From: Bacteroidales bacterium
Lineage (GTDB): Bacteria > Bacteroidota > Bacteroidia > Bacteroidales > Lentimicrobiaceae
DNA: 64,000 nucleotides
Direction: 5' to 3'
Assembly (NCBI GenBank): GCA_016788045.1
Contig: JAEUTG010000012.1
Location: 1-64,000 of the forward strand
Shown: positions 53,642 to 62,850 of the stretch, in pieces
How positions within the stretch are numbered: position 1 is the stretch's first letter
Layout: each line of letters starts with the position of its first letter
Notes under the pieces: generated by a model
What the model saw: the letters and a program-made list of their open reading frames with translations, nothing else
The model's database searches: none
Told to the model about the DNA's origin: nothing
Position numbers and translations under genes: made by a program

Positions 53642-54799
53642 TTATTCAATCCAGGATTTATGGTAATCCGGATCTTCAATTTCCATGGCCTGCCGGGTAA
53701 GCCAGAGCGGCCTGAAGGTATCGACCATCACAGCCAGTTCACGGGTTTCCTTGGCACCCAGGCTCTTCTCCACGGTGCCCGGATGCGGGCCATGCGGAAT
53801 CCCGATCGGATGAAGGGTGATCTGCCCGCGGTCGACATGTTTGCGGCTCATGAAGTCTCCGTCAACGTAGTACAGTACCTCGTCGGAATCTACATTGCTG
53901 TGGTTGTAGGGCACAGGGATTGACTGGGGGTGATAATCATAGAGCCTCGGGACAAAGGCGCACATCACGTAGTTGTGTGCTTCGAAGGTCTGATGCACAG
54001 GTGGAGGCTGGTGAATCCGGCCGGTGATGGGTTCAAAATCGTGGATCGACAAGGCATAGGGGTAATGATAACCATCCCATCCTACTACATCAAAAGGATG
54101 ACTGGCAAAGTGATAGGGGAAAAGCTGATTTTCCTTTTTTACAATCACCCTGAAATCTCCCTTCCGATCGTGGGTGACAAGTTTGTCCGGTTTGCGGATG
54201 TCTCGCTCACAAAAAGGGGCATGTTCTTCCAGCTGGCCCAGCTTGTTTACATACTTCTTCGGGAAGCGGATCGGGCTGTACGATTCAACGATGAACAGGC
54301 GGTTGTCGGGTGTGTCGAACTCAAGCTGGTAGATGATTCCGCGCGGAATAATCAGGTGATCGCCATAGCCGAACCTGAGCTCACCGTACATCGATTTCAG
54401 GGTGCCCGATCCTTCATGCACAAAGATCATTTCGGTAGCCTGCGAATTCTTGAAGAAGTAATCCGTTACCGATTTTTGCGGTGCAGCCAGTAAGATACAA
54501 AGATCGTTGTTTACCATCACCGGGATCCGGCTCTCGAGATAATCATCGGCCGGTTTAACCCTGAACCCCTGAAAACTGCGATGCTGCATGTTGTTCTGAA
54601 CTGCAATTTCGGGTGTCACATCCACCGGATCATCAATGGATGTAACCAGTGTGGGCGGGTATTGATGATAGGTCAGTGAATAGGCATCGGAAAAACCTTC
54701 GGTTGAAACCAGCTGTTCTGAATAGAGGGTGCCGTCAGGCTTCCGGAATTGAATGTGGCGCTTGGGAGGAATGATTCCCAATGTGTGATAATGTGGCAT
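53642..54799 (-). CDS. hmgA: Homogentisate 1,2-dioxygenase
   Basis: A 385-residue Fe(II) enzyme that opens the ring of homogentisate to maleylacetoacetate. It shows the Bacteroidota/short form of the family: FASHPFDVVGWDGYHYPYAL, QPPPVHQTFEAHN, HSNVDSDEVLYYVDGDFMSR, and HPIGIPHGPHPG, which include the expected His/Glu iron ligands. It is first of the leftward tyrosine-degradation genes in this order: HGD, HPPD, FAH, then the flavin reductase-like gene. Confidence 0.94.
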   Translation of the reverse strand: MPHYHTLGIIPPKRHIQFRKPDGTLYSEQLVSTEGFSDAYSLTYHQYPPTLVTSIDDPVDVTPEIAVQNNMQHRSFQGFRVKPADDYLESRIPVMVNNDLCILLAAPQKSVTDYFFKNSQATEMIFVHEGSGTLKSMYGELRFGYGDHLIIPRGIIYQLEFDTPDNRLFIVESYSPIRFPKKYVNKLGQLEEHAPFCERDIRKPDKLVTHDRKGDFRVIVKKENQLFPYHFASHPFDVVGWDGYHYPYALSIHDFEPITGRIHQPPPVHQTFEAHNYVMCAFVPRLYDYHPQSIPVPYNHSNVDSDEVLYYVDGDFMSRKHVDRGQITLHPIGIPHGPHPGTVEKSLGAKETRELAVMVDTFRPLWLTRQAMEIEDPDYHKSWIE

Positions 54800-54931
54800 T
54801 GCGACCGATTAGTGAATTTGAAATTACTCCTGGGCTAAGGTATGAAAATCCTATCTTTTGATTAACAAATCAGGCCGGTAAATGTTCAGCGGTTCAACAA
54901 ACAGGGGAGCATTCTGAAAGTCTCCTGGCGG

Positions 54932-54972
54932 GTAAAAAAAAGCAAAACCGGCAGGATCCATGATCCGCCGGT
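54932..54972 (-). terminator. Terminator of the M6 protease gene
   Basis: Minus-strand stem ACCGGCGGATC/GATCC-T-GCCGGT with an ATG loop, followed by TTTTGCTTTTTTTT. It lies beyond the protease stop at 55018. Confidence 0.85.
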
Positions 54973-55017
54973 CTGCTGTTGCTTCTCTCACTCAGTCAGG
55001 TTATCCGGTAAGTTTTG

Positions 55018-58000
55018 CTATTTTCTGATAACGATCCTTGAAATGGTGAATTCATTGTCCGTGGAGCCGATTTTCAGGAAGTAGATGCCGTCCGGCAGAT
55101 GGGTCAGGTCAAGCGTGGCTTTTCTCACCGGATCCATGGCCGGCGTTGCATATAGTTCATTGCCGGTGAGGGATACAACACTCACACTGGCAACAGAAGG
55201 TGCTGAGGCAGAGGATGACTCAACAATGAACCGGCCGGATGATGGGTTAGGGTAAATGTCGAATCCCCGGGGGGCATTTCCTCCAACACCGACAGGCAGG
55301 AAGAAATTAGCCAGCAGGTTGCGGTCTCCGTTGGCTGTAAAGGTATATTCCGGATTTGTAGAGACGATATTTCCTGATTCAGACCAATGCTGGAAAATAT
55401 ATCCACTGTTTGCATAGGCATTCAGCACAACCACTGAGTTTTGCTGATACTTGCCCTGTCCGGTGGTGTAGCCTCCGGGTTCAGGGGTAACTGTGGTGGA
55501 AATGGTATATTGGCGAATGTAATTCGCAGTAAGAATTCTGTCTGACGTCACCGTAAATGAATAAACGTTCCCCGCAAAAACAACCATGCCGTTCTCTGTC
55601 CAGTTGATAAATTCCCAGCCTTCATTTACAAGGGCCTCCAGGGTAGCAGTTGAACCTGAAGTATAGATCCCTCCTCCGGTTACTGTGCCGGCCTGGGATG
55701 GTTCGGCTGAAACAGCTATGGTGTAATTTAGGGTTGTTTCACTGAAATTGGCTGTAAGGCTGCGGTTGCCGGCTACTGTGAATGTAAAGCTGGCGGCAGT
55801 GGAAACCACATTGCCGTTTTCGGTCCAGTTAATGAACGACCATCCTGCAGCCTGGGTTGCTGTTACCGTTGCCTGGCTTCCATAAGCGTAGTTTCCGCCT
55901 CCGTTCACCGTTCCTCCTTGCGACGGGCTGGCCTGAACACTTATGCTGTACTGTAAAGGCTGGAAATTGGCTACCAAAATTCTGTCGCTCACGGCTGTGA
56001 AACTGTAGCCCGCATCCGCTGATACCACATAGCCGTTTTCGGTCCAGTTGGTAAAGCTGTAACCTGTGTTGGGTGAAGCCGAAAGACTGACGGTTTCGCC
56101 ATAATTGTAAGTGCCTGATCCCGAAGTGTACCCTCCTTCAGAAGGCGAAGCTGTTGCAGAAATAACAAACTGCTGAAGTTCAAAATTTGCTGTAAGGGTA
56201 ACATCACCGTTCACGATGAATGTGTAATCCGGAGTGGCTGATACGACATTTCCGTTCTGTGTCCAGCTGATAAAGTTATATCCCACTGCCGGTGAAGCGG
56301 TAACGGTAATCTCAGTTCCTGCAGCTACGCTTCCGCCTCCGGAGGTGGATCCGCCTTCTGCAGGCAGGGAGAGGGTGGTGACAATATAATTCTGAACACC
56401 TGCAGCTGTAATAACCACATCGTCAACGTACCAGTAATCATATTGGTAAAGGTTGCCTTCAATGGTGAATGCCAGATAGGTGGTCGCTGAGTTCAGATTC
56501 GAAACAATGGGTGTATTCACAAGTTCAGGTCCCACGTTGCCCGATGCACTGGTTGCCAATGACCAGGCTTCATTGGTCCAGGTAGTGCCGTTGCTGCTCG
56601 ACTGAACCCTGAGGGTAGCCCCGGGGCCGTAATTGTCGAGCAGGTGCCTGAACGAAAGCAGCAGTTCTGAAACCCCGAGCGTGTTGATCGGGGGGCTCAC
56701 CAGCCGGTTGGTTGCCGGGTTATGGTCCTGCCAGCCTGAAACCATCTCGTTGGCTGTTCCTCCGGCATTGTTGGTTCCGGAAACAGTCCAGTTAGGGGTA
56801 GCATTGGTCCCTTCCACCTGCTGGCTCCAGCAAGCCGGGAAGTCTGCCGCATTGAAATCCTGAGAATAAGGCAATGATAGCTGTCCGCATCCTGTGGTGG
56901 CATTCGTACTCGCTCCGGTTGAATAGGTGAGGGTACCGTCAACTGACCAGAGTTTGTAGTAATAGGTGGTGGCGGCTGACAACTGGGTGTGATTGAAAGT
57001 GGTATTCCCACCCGCATAAATAACTGTTCCCCCGCCCGGAATGGAAGATCCGGCTGTGTAACTCACCCCGGACTGTGGTATTCCGAATGTGGAAGAAGTG
57101 CTGAATGCAAGTACCACATTGTTGTTTGAGCCATTTTTTACCCATTGCAGGTCGATTTCAGTTTCACCCACCGGAAGTGCAGTAAAAGAGGCCGGATTGG
57201 CTACCGTGCTCATTCCAACCGTAAACGAGATGGTTGAACCGGCAGCAGTTATATTGTAAATGTTCAGGCCTCCGGGTGAACCATTCTGCAGGAAAGAGGA
57301 TGGATTCGTTCCGTCGTTGATGGCTGTTCTTCCGCTTGCTGAAGAGAAATAGGCACTCCACGGACTTCCGTTCACGGTGGTGGTGCCGTTGGGCCTGTAA
57401 ATATATACTTCATCGGGGGGGCCGTCGGCATTGCCGTCCAGACTGGGATCAATGCGGTAAACAATCAGCCCGGAACCTGGCAGGGAACTCTCGAAGGTAC
57501 CGCCGGTTTTTCTGTATTCAACCACAAAATATTCTGAAGAAGAGTTTGGAGACGCAATCTTGTAGCAGTTGTTGGTGGAAGAGGTCAGTGGGTTCAGGGT
57601 GTAGGTTCCCGATGAGGTGATTTCCGGAATGGAGGTGACCCAGGTGTTGTCGGAGTATTTCCATTTCATGTAAGCTCCCATGTGTCCGGATCCCGATTCC
57701 ATCAGGTCCCAGGCAGAGACAGGGGAGATGTTCAATCCGCCGTCATCGTAGTGGTAAAGGTCGGGTGCTCCGAGGGCATGGAACATTTCATGACAGAGGG
57801 TGGTGACATCTACCTGAGATTCAGGCTGGAAGGTGTAATCCCAGACCTGCTTGCCATTGATATAGACGTTATAGGAGTAAAGCACCCAACGATGAGCCCA
57901 GAGCAGGCTGGCCCAGGCACCGTTTCCCCCCCTGATAATGAAACAGACATTGTCAACATAGTTGTCGTCATCACCGTCAATATCCAGACCAGTAGGAACC

Positions 58001-58719
58001 GGGGAATTGGCATTGATCCAGGTAATGGCATCCCTCAGCAGGGCATGTTCCCTCAGGCGCCTTTGTGTTTCACCATTGTATCCGTTCGGATTGGTGGTCG
58101 CATTGTAAGGCTCGAAATAACTGCGGGTATGCGTGTCGGTATAGGAATAATTGGTGGTCATGGCACAGGTGGGATAGTGGGTCGAGCCAATGGTGAACTG
58201 GTTGTAGGATACTTCCGTGTAGTACGATTTCAGCGAGTTACCTGTAGGAAGGTTGAAAAGATCATCGTAAACCTGCCGGGTGGTGGTAAATTCAGTATCA
58301 TCGGAAAACTTGATGTAAACAACCAGGTTGTTCATGGTTCCCAGGTGCGGTGCCCGGTTTGATTCTCCCGACTCCTTGTTCATATAATCCTTGCGCCGCT
58401 GGTATTCTGCACGGGAGATTTTAGCCCAGGGTTCCAGTCCGACCGAGGCCGGATTTACGGTGTTTACCCTGAAGGGGCTGGCAGATACAAGGTCCTTGTT
58501 CCTGACACCGTAATAATAATATCCGTCTTCGGCCTGAATGATGGTAAACCCAGCCTCATCGTGAAGCCAGTTGAAATATTCGTCACCGGATACAAAACAT
58601 TGGATGGTTGTGCCATCCGGCTGGGTAACCTGATAAGGATGGTTGCGCACGTAAGCAGCATTGACCATGGAGGTTACAACAAGCAGAATTAAGCCAATCA
58701 GGAGGAGTGATCGTTTCAT
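55018..58719 (-). CDS. Secreted M6-family metalloprotease with InlB-type repeats and T9SS domain
   Basis: A 1233-residue secreted protease. Signal peptide MKRSLLLIGLILLVVTSMVN; N-terminal M6 catalytic part with the zinc site HEMFHALGAPD (H310, E311, H314, G317, D320); then a fibronectin/MAM-like region (about 520-780). Five divergent InlB B-type repeats follow (about 810-1165), each with a motif such as GYNFISWTQNGNVV and a TLTANF-type end. A T9SS type A sorting domain closes it (FDIYPNPSSGRFIVES to ISRIVIRK). It likely digests external proteins while bound to the surface. Downstream terminator at 54932-54972. Confidence 0.93.
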   Translation of the reverse strand: MKRSLLLIGLILLVVTSMVNAAYVRNHPYQVTQPDGTTIQCFVSGDEYFNWLHDEAGFTIIQAEDGYYYYGVRNKDLVSASPFRVNTVNPASVGLEPWAKISRAEYQRRKDYMNKESGESNRAPHLGTMNNLVVYIKFSDDTEFTTTRQVYDDLFNLPTGNSLKSYYTEVSYNQFTIGSTHYPTCAMTTNYSYTDTHTRSYFEPYNATTNPNGYNGETQRRLREHALLRDAITWINANSPVPTGLDIDGDDDNYVDNVCFIIRGGNGAWASLLWAHRWVLYSYNVYINGKQVWDYTFQPESQVDVTTLCHEMFHALGAPDLYHYDDGGLNISPVSAWDLMESGSGHMGAYMKWKYSDNTWVTSIPEITSSGTYTLNPLTSSTNNCYKIASPNSSSEYFVVEYRKTGGTFESSLPGSGLIVYRIDPSLDGNADGPPDEVYIYRPNGTTTVNGSPWSAYFSSASGRTAINDGTNPSSFLQNGSPGGLNIYNITAAGSTISFTVGMSTVANPASFTALPVGETEIDLQWVKNGSNNNVVLAFSTSSTFGIPQSGVSYTAGSSIPGGGTVIYAGGNTTFNHTQLSAATTYYYKLWSVDGTLTYSTGASTNATTGCGQLSLPYSQDFNAADFPACWSQQVEGTNATPNWTVSGTNNAGGTANEMVSGWQDHNPATNRLVSPPINTLGVSELLLSFRHLLDNYGPGATLRVQSSSNGTTWTNEAWSLATSASGNVGPELVNTPIVSNLNSATTYLAFTIEGNLYQYDYWYVDDVVITAAGVQNYIVTTLSLPAEGGSTSGGGSVAAGTEITVTASPAVGYNFISWTQNGNVVSATPDYTFIVNGDVTLTANFELQQFVISATASPSEGGYTSGSGTYNYGETVSLSASPNTGYSFTNWTENGYVVSADAGYSFTAVSDRILVANFQPLQYSISVQASPSQGGTVNGGGNYAYGSQATVTATQAAGWSFINWTENGNVVSTAASFTFTVAGNRSLTANFSETTLNYTIAVSAEPSQAGTVTGGGIYTSGSTATLEALVNEGWEFINWTENGMVVFAGNVYSFTVTSDRILTANYIRQYTISTTVTPEPGGYTTGQGKYQQNSVVVLNAYANSGYIFQHWSESGNIVSTNPEYTFTANGDRNLLANFFLPVGVGGNAPRGFDIYPNPSSGRFIVESSSASAPSVASVSVVSLTGNELYATPAMDPVRKATLDLTHLPDGIYFLKIGSTDNEFTISRIVIRK

Positions 58720-58921
58720 GGAAGTAGTTTATAAGTAAAATATCTTTCGGATTTCCTGGTTCTTTTGCCCGATATTAATTCGATTAATGGCAAAAAGTAA
58801 CAGCATCCGGAGCGGATAAGCGATATTTTTCCGGGAACTCAAATGAATGAAGGCTGAGCCTGCAGGGTCTGGTTTAGCAAGCCAATTGAAAAGGAAAGAG
58901 GTCTTTTTCAGAGAAGGTTGC

Positions 58922-59251
58922 TTACCACTCTTTGAAAATCACATAAACCGCGGCAACGATCAGGGCAAAACCCACCAGATAATTCCATTTGAGCGGCTCT
59001 CTCAGGTAGAGAACTGAAAAGGCACCAAAAACCAGCAGGGTGATCACCTCCTGAATCGTCTTGAGCTGAGCCACAGAAAAGGTTCCATGGCCGATCCGGT
59101 TAGCCGGAACCATCAGCATATACTCGAAGAGCGCGATGCCCCAACTCACCAGAATCACCTTCCAGAGTGCGGCTTCCTTGAATTTCAGGTGACCGTACCA
59201 GGCAAATGTCATAAAAATGTTGGAGGCGATCAGCAACAGGACTGTTCTCAT
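58922..59251 (-). CDS. DUF486-family small membrane protein
   Basis: A 109-residue protein of four membrane helices (about 2-20, 30-48, 60-80, 88-106). Starting at the second Met gives MRTVLLLIASNIFMTFAWYG, which matches the DUF486 N-terminus; the upstream in-frame start would add 11 residues. KTIQEVITLLVFGAFSVLYL and NYLVGFALIVAAVYV are other family segments. Related to the drug/metabolite transporter fold, but the substrate is unknown. Single gene. Confidence 0.82.
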   Translation of the reverse strand: MRTVLLLIASNIFMTFAWYGHLKFKEAALWKVILVSWGIALFEYMLMVPANRIGHGTFSVAQLKTIQEVITLLVFGAFSVLYLREPLKWNYLVGFALIVAAVYVIFKEW

Positions 59252-59349
59252 GGAATAAAGGATTAGGGGGACAAATTTACGCAAATGTTGTCGCCTGAGG
59301 CAATCCTTTCCGATGCCAGGGCAGCTGTGCTTTCCTGAGCAGTATTGTG

Positions 59350-59357
59350 TATTTTTG
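59350..59357 (+). promoter_or_regulatory. -7 element of the arginase-family gene
   Basis: TATTTTTG fits TAnnTTTG, 21 nt before the chosen ATG at 59379. No strong -33 match. Confidence 0.4.
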
Positions 59358-59378
59358 CAACTTCACAGTTCATCCATT

Positions 59379-60422
59379 ATGACAAAAGAAGAAATCATCG
59401 CCTCCTTCGATCCGAATGCGGCAGCCCAGGCTGATGCCGGTCTCTACGGATTGCCTTTTAATGCCGGACAGTCCGATATCATTATCATTCCGGTACCCTG
59501 GGAGGTTACGGTAAGTTTTGGTTCAGGTGCTGCCCTCGGTCCGGAAGCCATCGCTGAAGCCTCAGCGCAGGTTGACCTCTATCACCACGATTTTCCGGAA
59601 CTGTGGAAGCGTGGGATTTTTCTGGATACCTGTCCTGAGGAAATCATCAGCCTGGGCAGGAATGCCAAAGAAATGGCCCGGGAACTGATTGAAGCCATGG
59701 AAGCCGGCACAGAGATTGCTTCGGATGCCGAACTGTCTCTTGTCCTCAGCGAAGTGAACCTTGCCTGTAACCGCATGAACCTGTGGGTGAAAGAAAGGGC
59801 GTCGTACTGGAAAAACAAGGGAAAGATGGTCGGACTGGCGGGCGGCGATCACAGCATACCGCTGGGATACATTCAATTGCTTGGTGAGCTGAACCCTGAG
59901 TTCGGGATTCTTCACATCGATGCCCACATGGACCTCAGGCAGGCCTATGAAGGCTTTACCTGGTCACATGCCTCCATTTTTTACAATGCCCTGGAAACAG
60001 TGCCCGCCATCAGCCGGCTTGTACAGGTAGGCATCCGTGATTATTGTCAGCAGGAATCGGATTATGTAAAATCCCGGCCCGAGCGCATCAGCGTCTTTTT
60101 TGACCGCGAAAACCGGGAGTACACCTATAAGGGAGGCAACTGGCATCAGCTGTGTGAACGCATCATAGGCGGACTGCCGCAGAAAGTTTACATTTCTGTC
60201 GATATCGACGGGCTGGACGCACGCTTTTGTCCCAATACCGGCACTCCGGTTCCCGGAGGCCTGGAGTATGAAGAACTGGTTTATCTCCTCAATCAGCTGA
60301 AGAAAAGCGGAAAAGAGATTATCGGTTTCGATCTGAGTGAAGTAGCACCCGGTGAGGACGGATGGGATGGCAATGTCGGCGCCAGATTACTCTATCAGCT
60401 TTGTGGCATTCTGGCCGGATAG
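59379..60422 (+). CDS. Arginase/agmatinase/formiminoglutamase-family hydrolase
   Basis: A 347-residue dinuclear Mn enzyme of the ureohydrolase fold. Metal ligands are in GGDHSIP (about 172-178), HIDAHMDLR (about 192-200), and SVDIDGLDA (about 271-279). Members cleave a C-N bond of guanidino or formimino compounds such as agmatine or formimino-glutamate; this one cannot be assigned from sequence alone. The ATG at 59379 (MTKEEIIASFDPN) is preferred over an upstream start because a -7 element lies just before it. Downstream is crcB after 95 bp. Confidence 0.88.
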   Translation: MTKEEIIASFDPNAAAQADAGLYGLPFNAGQSDIIIIPVPWEVTVSFGSGAALGPEAIAEASAQVDLYHHDFPELWKRGIFLDTCPEEIISLGRNAKEMARELIEAMEAGTEIASDAELSLVLSEVNLACNRMNLWVKERASYWKNKGKMVGLAGGDHSIPLGYIQLLGELNPEFGILHIDAHMDLRQAYEGFTWSHASIFYNALETVPAISRLVQVGIRDYCQQESDYVKSRPERISVFFDRENREYTYKGGNWHQLCERIIGGLPQKVYISVDIDGLDARFCPNTGTPVPGGLEYEELVYLLNQLKKSGKEIIGFDLSEVAPGEDGWDGNVGARLLYQLCGILAG

Positions 60423-60517
60423 AGACGTTCATCAGGCACCTTCAATAAAAAATAAAGCGGAAACGGGCATTACCTAATCTCCGAATCCGTAACTTTACCT
60501 GCACGGAAAATGTTCTG

Positions 60518-60895
60518 ATGTTGAAAGTTCTGCTGATAATCGGTTCGGGTAGTTTCCTTGGAGGTGTTTCACGCTACCTGGCATCGCGGTACATACAAAA
60601 TGCCCTCTTTTCAGCATTCCCTTACGGAACCTTCTTTGTCAATATTTTCGGTAGTTTTCTCATCGGCCTTTTCTTCGGATTGTCGGAGCGCGGTAACCTG
60701 GGCAACGATGAATGGCGGCTTTTTCTCACAGTGGGTTTCTGCGGGGGATTTACCACATTCTCTGCTTTTTCGGGCGAAAACCTTGCACTGATCCGTGACG
60801 GCAGTTTTCTTTATTTTGCCCTTTATTCAGGTCTCAGCGTATTTCTTGGTCTGCTGGCGGCCTTCGGAGGGAATACGATAATTAAACTCTTCTGA
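60518..60895 (+). CDS. crcB: Fluoride exporter (Fluc/CrcB family)
   Basis: A 125-residue four-helix protein that forms a dual-topology dimeric fluoride channel. The motifs [18 protein letters not shown] (second helix, with the conserved Asn) and [15 protein letters not shown] (third helix) are diagnostic. It is coupled to a DUF190 gene, whose start follows the stop by 1 bp. No fluoride riboswitch is recognisable in the 95-bp leader. Confidence 0.93.
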   Translation: MLKVLLIIGSGSFLGGVSRYLASRYIQNALFSAFPYGTFFVNIFGSFLIGLFFGLSERGNLGNDEWRLFLTVGFCGGFTTFSAFSGENLALIRDGSFLYFALYSGLSVFLGLLAAFGGNTIIKLF

Positions 60896-60896
60896 C

Positions 60897-61259
60897 ATGG
60901 AAAAAGGATGCAAAGCAAGCGTATTGCGCATCTACCTCAGCAGTACCGACAGATTCAGGCACACATTGCTAAGTGAAACGATTGTCTTTGCTGCCAGGCG
61001 CTATCAACTGGCCGGGGCAACAGTGTTCAGAGGGTACATAGGTTTTGGAAGCAGCAGTGTCATCCACTCACAGAAATTCTGGGAAATCACGGAGAAGATG
61101 CCCGTAGTGATTGAAATCACCGACGTTCACACCAAAATCGATTTGTTCCTTGAAATTATTCTTCCCTGGTTCGACAAAATTCCCACCGGCTGCCTGATCA
61201 CCCGGCAGGAATTGGAAGTAGTAATGAATAAAAAGGGAAATAAGAAAAAGTTATTCTGA
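60897..61259 (+). CDS. DUF190 family protein linked to CrcB
   Basis: A 120-residue protein of the DUF190 family (PII-like fold), often encoded beside crcB. Recognisable stretches: ASVLRIYLSSTDRFRH, FRGYIGFGSSSVIHSQK, PVVIEITD and PTGCLITRQELEVV. It begins 1 bp after the crcB stop, so the two are translated together. Function is not established; a role in fluoride tolerance is implied by the pairing. Confidence 0.85.
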   Translation: MEKGCKASVLRIYLSSTDRFRHTLLSETIVFAARRYQLAGATVFRGYIGFGSSSVIHSQKFWEITEKMPVVIEITDVHTKIDLFLEIILPWFDKIPTGCLITRQELEVVMNKKGNKKKLF

Positions 61260-61302
61260 GCTATTCTTAGACAGGTTTCTATTATACACTTAAAAATAAC
61301 CG

Positions 61303-62226
61303 ATGATGAAAACATGGTTTATTGTACCAGGAACCGTTTTATTCAGCCTTTGCTTAAAGGCACAGGTTAATTATCCCATCCCTCAGGAGCCCACCTCAGA
61401 GTGGAGAATTGATTATGCTCAGTGGGATGGCACCTCTAACTTCGTCAGAACGAATGCAGCCAGGGTTTTCGTCGCCGGTGATACCCTGATCAACGGAAAC
61501 ACCTACAGCCGGCTGCTGAGTACCGGTGTGATCACAACAAGCTGGCTTGGTGGTAGTTATGACTATCCCTATGAAAATGCCTTTTACGGATTTATCCGCA
61601 CTGACTCCGCACGAACCTGGGTTTTTTATGACACCACTGAAGAATTGTTGTATGACTTTTCCCTGCAGGCAGGAGATACCCTGCCCATGACTACAATGAA
61701 CTGGAGCCCGACAGTCATTGTCTCTTCAGTTGATTCGGTGCTGGTCAACGGTAAATACCTGAGGCGGTTCAATCTTTTTGATCCCGTTCAGAGTGATCTG
61801 ATCTGCCACTGGTATATCGAAGGCATCGGAAGTGAAAATGGTCTGATTAGCCCGATGCAGTTGATGATGGACAACGGCTGGACTTTTGGCTGTTATGCTG
61901 AGGATCATGCCCCGGTTTTCCCTGAAGATACCGATTGTATTTTATCAGTAAATGCTATTTACGTTGATACACCGGCAGGCAGGCCGGAAATATTTCCCAA
62001 TCCGGCTGAAGATTTTCTGACCGTCAGGATATACAGCCCGGAGGATTGTGAAATCCGGTTGCGTATTCTCGATATTTCAGGAAGGCAGTTTTCCGCACCA
62101 ACTCAACACCTGGTAAGCGGGATGAATGAATTTTCAGTCAATGTATCATACCTTGTACGAGGTATTTATCTGTTAACGACGAACCCTGAAAACGAAATCC
62201 TGAATGTTAAATTCATGAAGAAGTGA
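61303..62226 (+). CDS. Secreted protein with T9SS sorting domain, function unknown
   Basis: A 307-residue protein: signal peptide (MMKTWFIVPGTVLFSLC, cleavage near LKAQ), a beta-rich domain with repeated DTLINGNTYSRLLST/DSVLVNGKYLRRF segments (about 20-215), and a C-terminal T9SS type A domain (EIFPNPAEDFLTVRIY, LDISGRQF, GIYLLTTNP, LNVKFMKK). Many such proteins are of unknown function; no enzymatic motif is visible. Two adjacent Met codons at 61303 and 61306 leave the first residue open. Confidence 0.8.
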   Translation: MMKTWFIVPGTVLFSLCLKAQVNYPIPQEPTSEWRIDYAQWDGTSNFVRTNAARVFVAGDTLINGNTYSRLLSTGVITTSWLGGSYDYPYENAFYGFIRTDSARTWVFYDTTEELLYDFSLQAGDTLPMTTMNWSPTVIVSSVDSVLVNGKYLRRFNLFDPVQSDLICHWYIEGIGSENGLISPMQLMMDNGWTFGCYAEDHAPVFPEDTDCILSVNAIYVDTPAGRPEIFPNPAEDFLTVRIYSPEDCEIRLRILDISGRQFSAPTQHLVSGMNEFSVNVSYLVRGIYLLTTNPENEILNVKFMKK

Positions 62227-62283
62227 ACCTAGTCCGGTGACCGTCGTTTAATCAATACTTAGTCTCACCTTAAACACCAGATT

Positions 62284-62829
62284 ATGCGTTTTACCGACCT
62301 GCTGATTCTACCAGCAATGTTGTTTTTATCCATTGCCATGACAACTGCAGAACATTCTCCTGTGGCAAAAGATTCTTTCTCCTTATCAGTGGGTTATTCA
62401 GTGCTTTTTGATACAATTCCGCGGGTAACAGGCATAGGTGGTGTTTTCTTTGAATCGGATAACCCGAAGCAGGTCAGGGAATGGTACAGTAAAAACCTTG
62501 GCCTCGAAATCAATGATTACGGTTCAACCTTTGAATTCAGGAATGCAAACCGGCCTGAGGAGGTCAATTATCTGCAGTGGAGCCCGTTCCGCAAAGGAAG
62601 CAGTTATTTTGCGCCTTCGAAAAACGGTCTGATGATCAATTACCGCGTTCAGAATATTGAAGGGCTGATCAGAAACCTTCGGTCAAACGGGGTTACCATC
62701 GTGGATACGCTTGAGGTGTATGATTACGGAAAATTTATTCATATCCTTGATTCTGAAGGTAATAAGGTAGAGCTTTGGGAGCCGGTTGACAGTGTTCTTA
62801 CCGGGTTTGGCGGTAAAACAACCAAATAA
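62284..62829 (+). CDS. VOC-superfamily protein with a signal peptide
   Basis: A 181-residue protein whose body is a single vicinal-oxygen-chelate domain (VTGIGGVFFESDNPKQVREW, FAPSKNGLMINYRV, VYDYGKFIHILDSEGNKVEL with a Glu ligand). Members include glyoxalases, resistance proteins and dioxygenases; activity cannot be told. Unlike most such proteins it has a hydrophobic N-terminus (LLILPAMLFLSIAMTTA), so export is likely. It is convergent with the P-type ATPase gene. Confidence 0.75.
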   Translation: MRFTDLLILPAMLFLSIAMTTAEHSPVAKDSFSLSVGYSVLFDTIPRVTGIGGVFFESDNPKQVREWYSKNLGLEINDYGSTFEFRNANRPEEVNYLQWSPFRKGSSYFAPSKNGLMINYRVQNIEGLIRNLRSNGVTIVDTLEVYDYGKFIHILDSEGNKVELWEPVDSVLTGFGGKTTK

Positions 62830-62832
62830 GGC

Positions 62833-62849
62833 AAACAGCTTCGCTGTTT
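62833..62849. terminator. Short hairpin between convergent genes
   Basis: AAACAGC-TTC-GCTGTTT: perfect 7-bp arms with TTTTT nearby at 62856-62860. It may serve both neighbours. Confidence 0.6.
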
Positions 62850-62850
62850 A

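Noticed and set aside
60423..60517. Fluoride riboswitch before crcB
   Set aside because: None of the conserved crcB-motif blocks could be recognised in this 95-bp leader.
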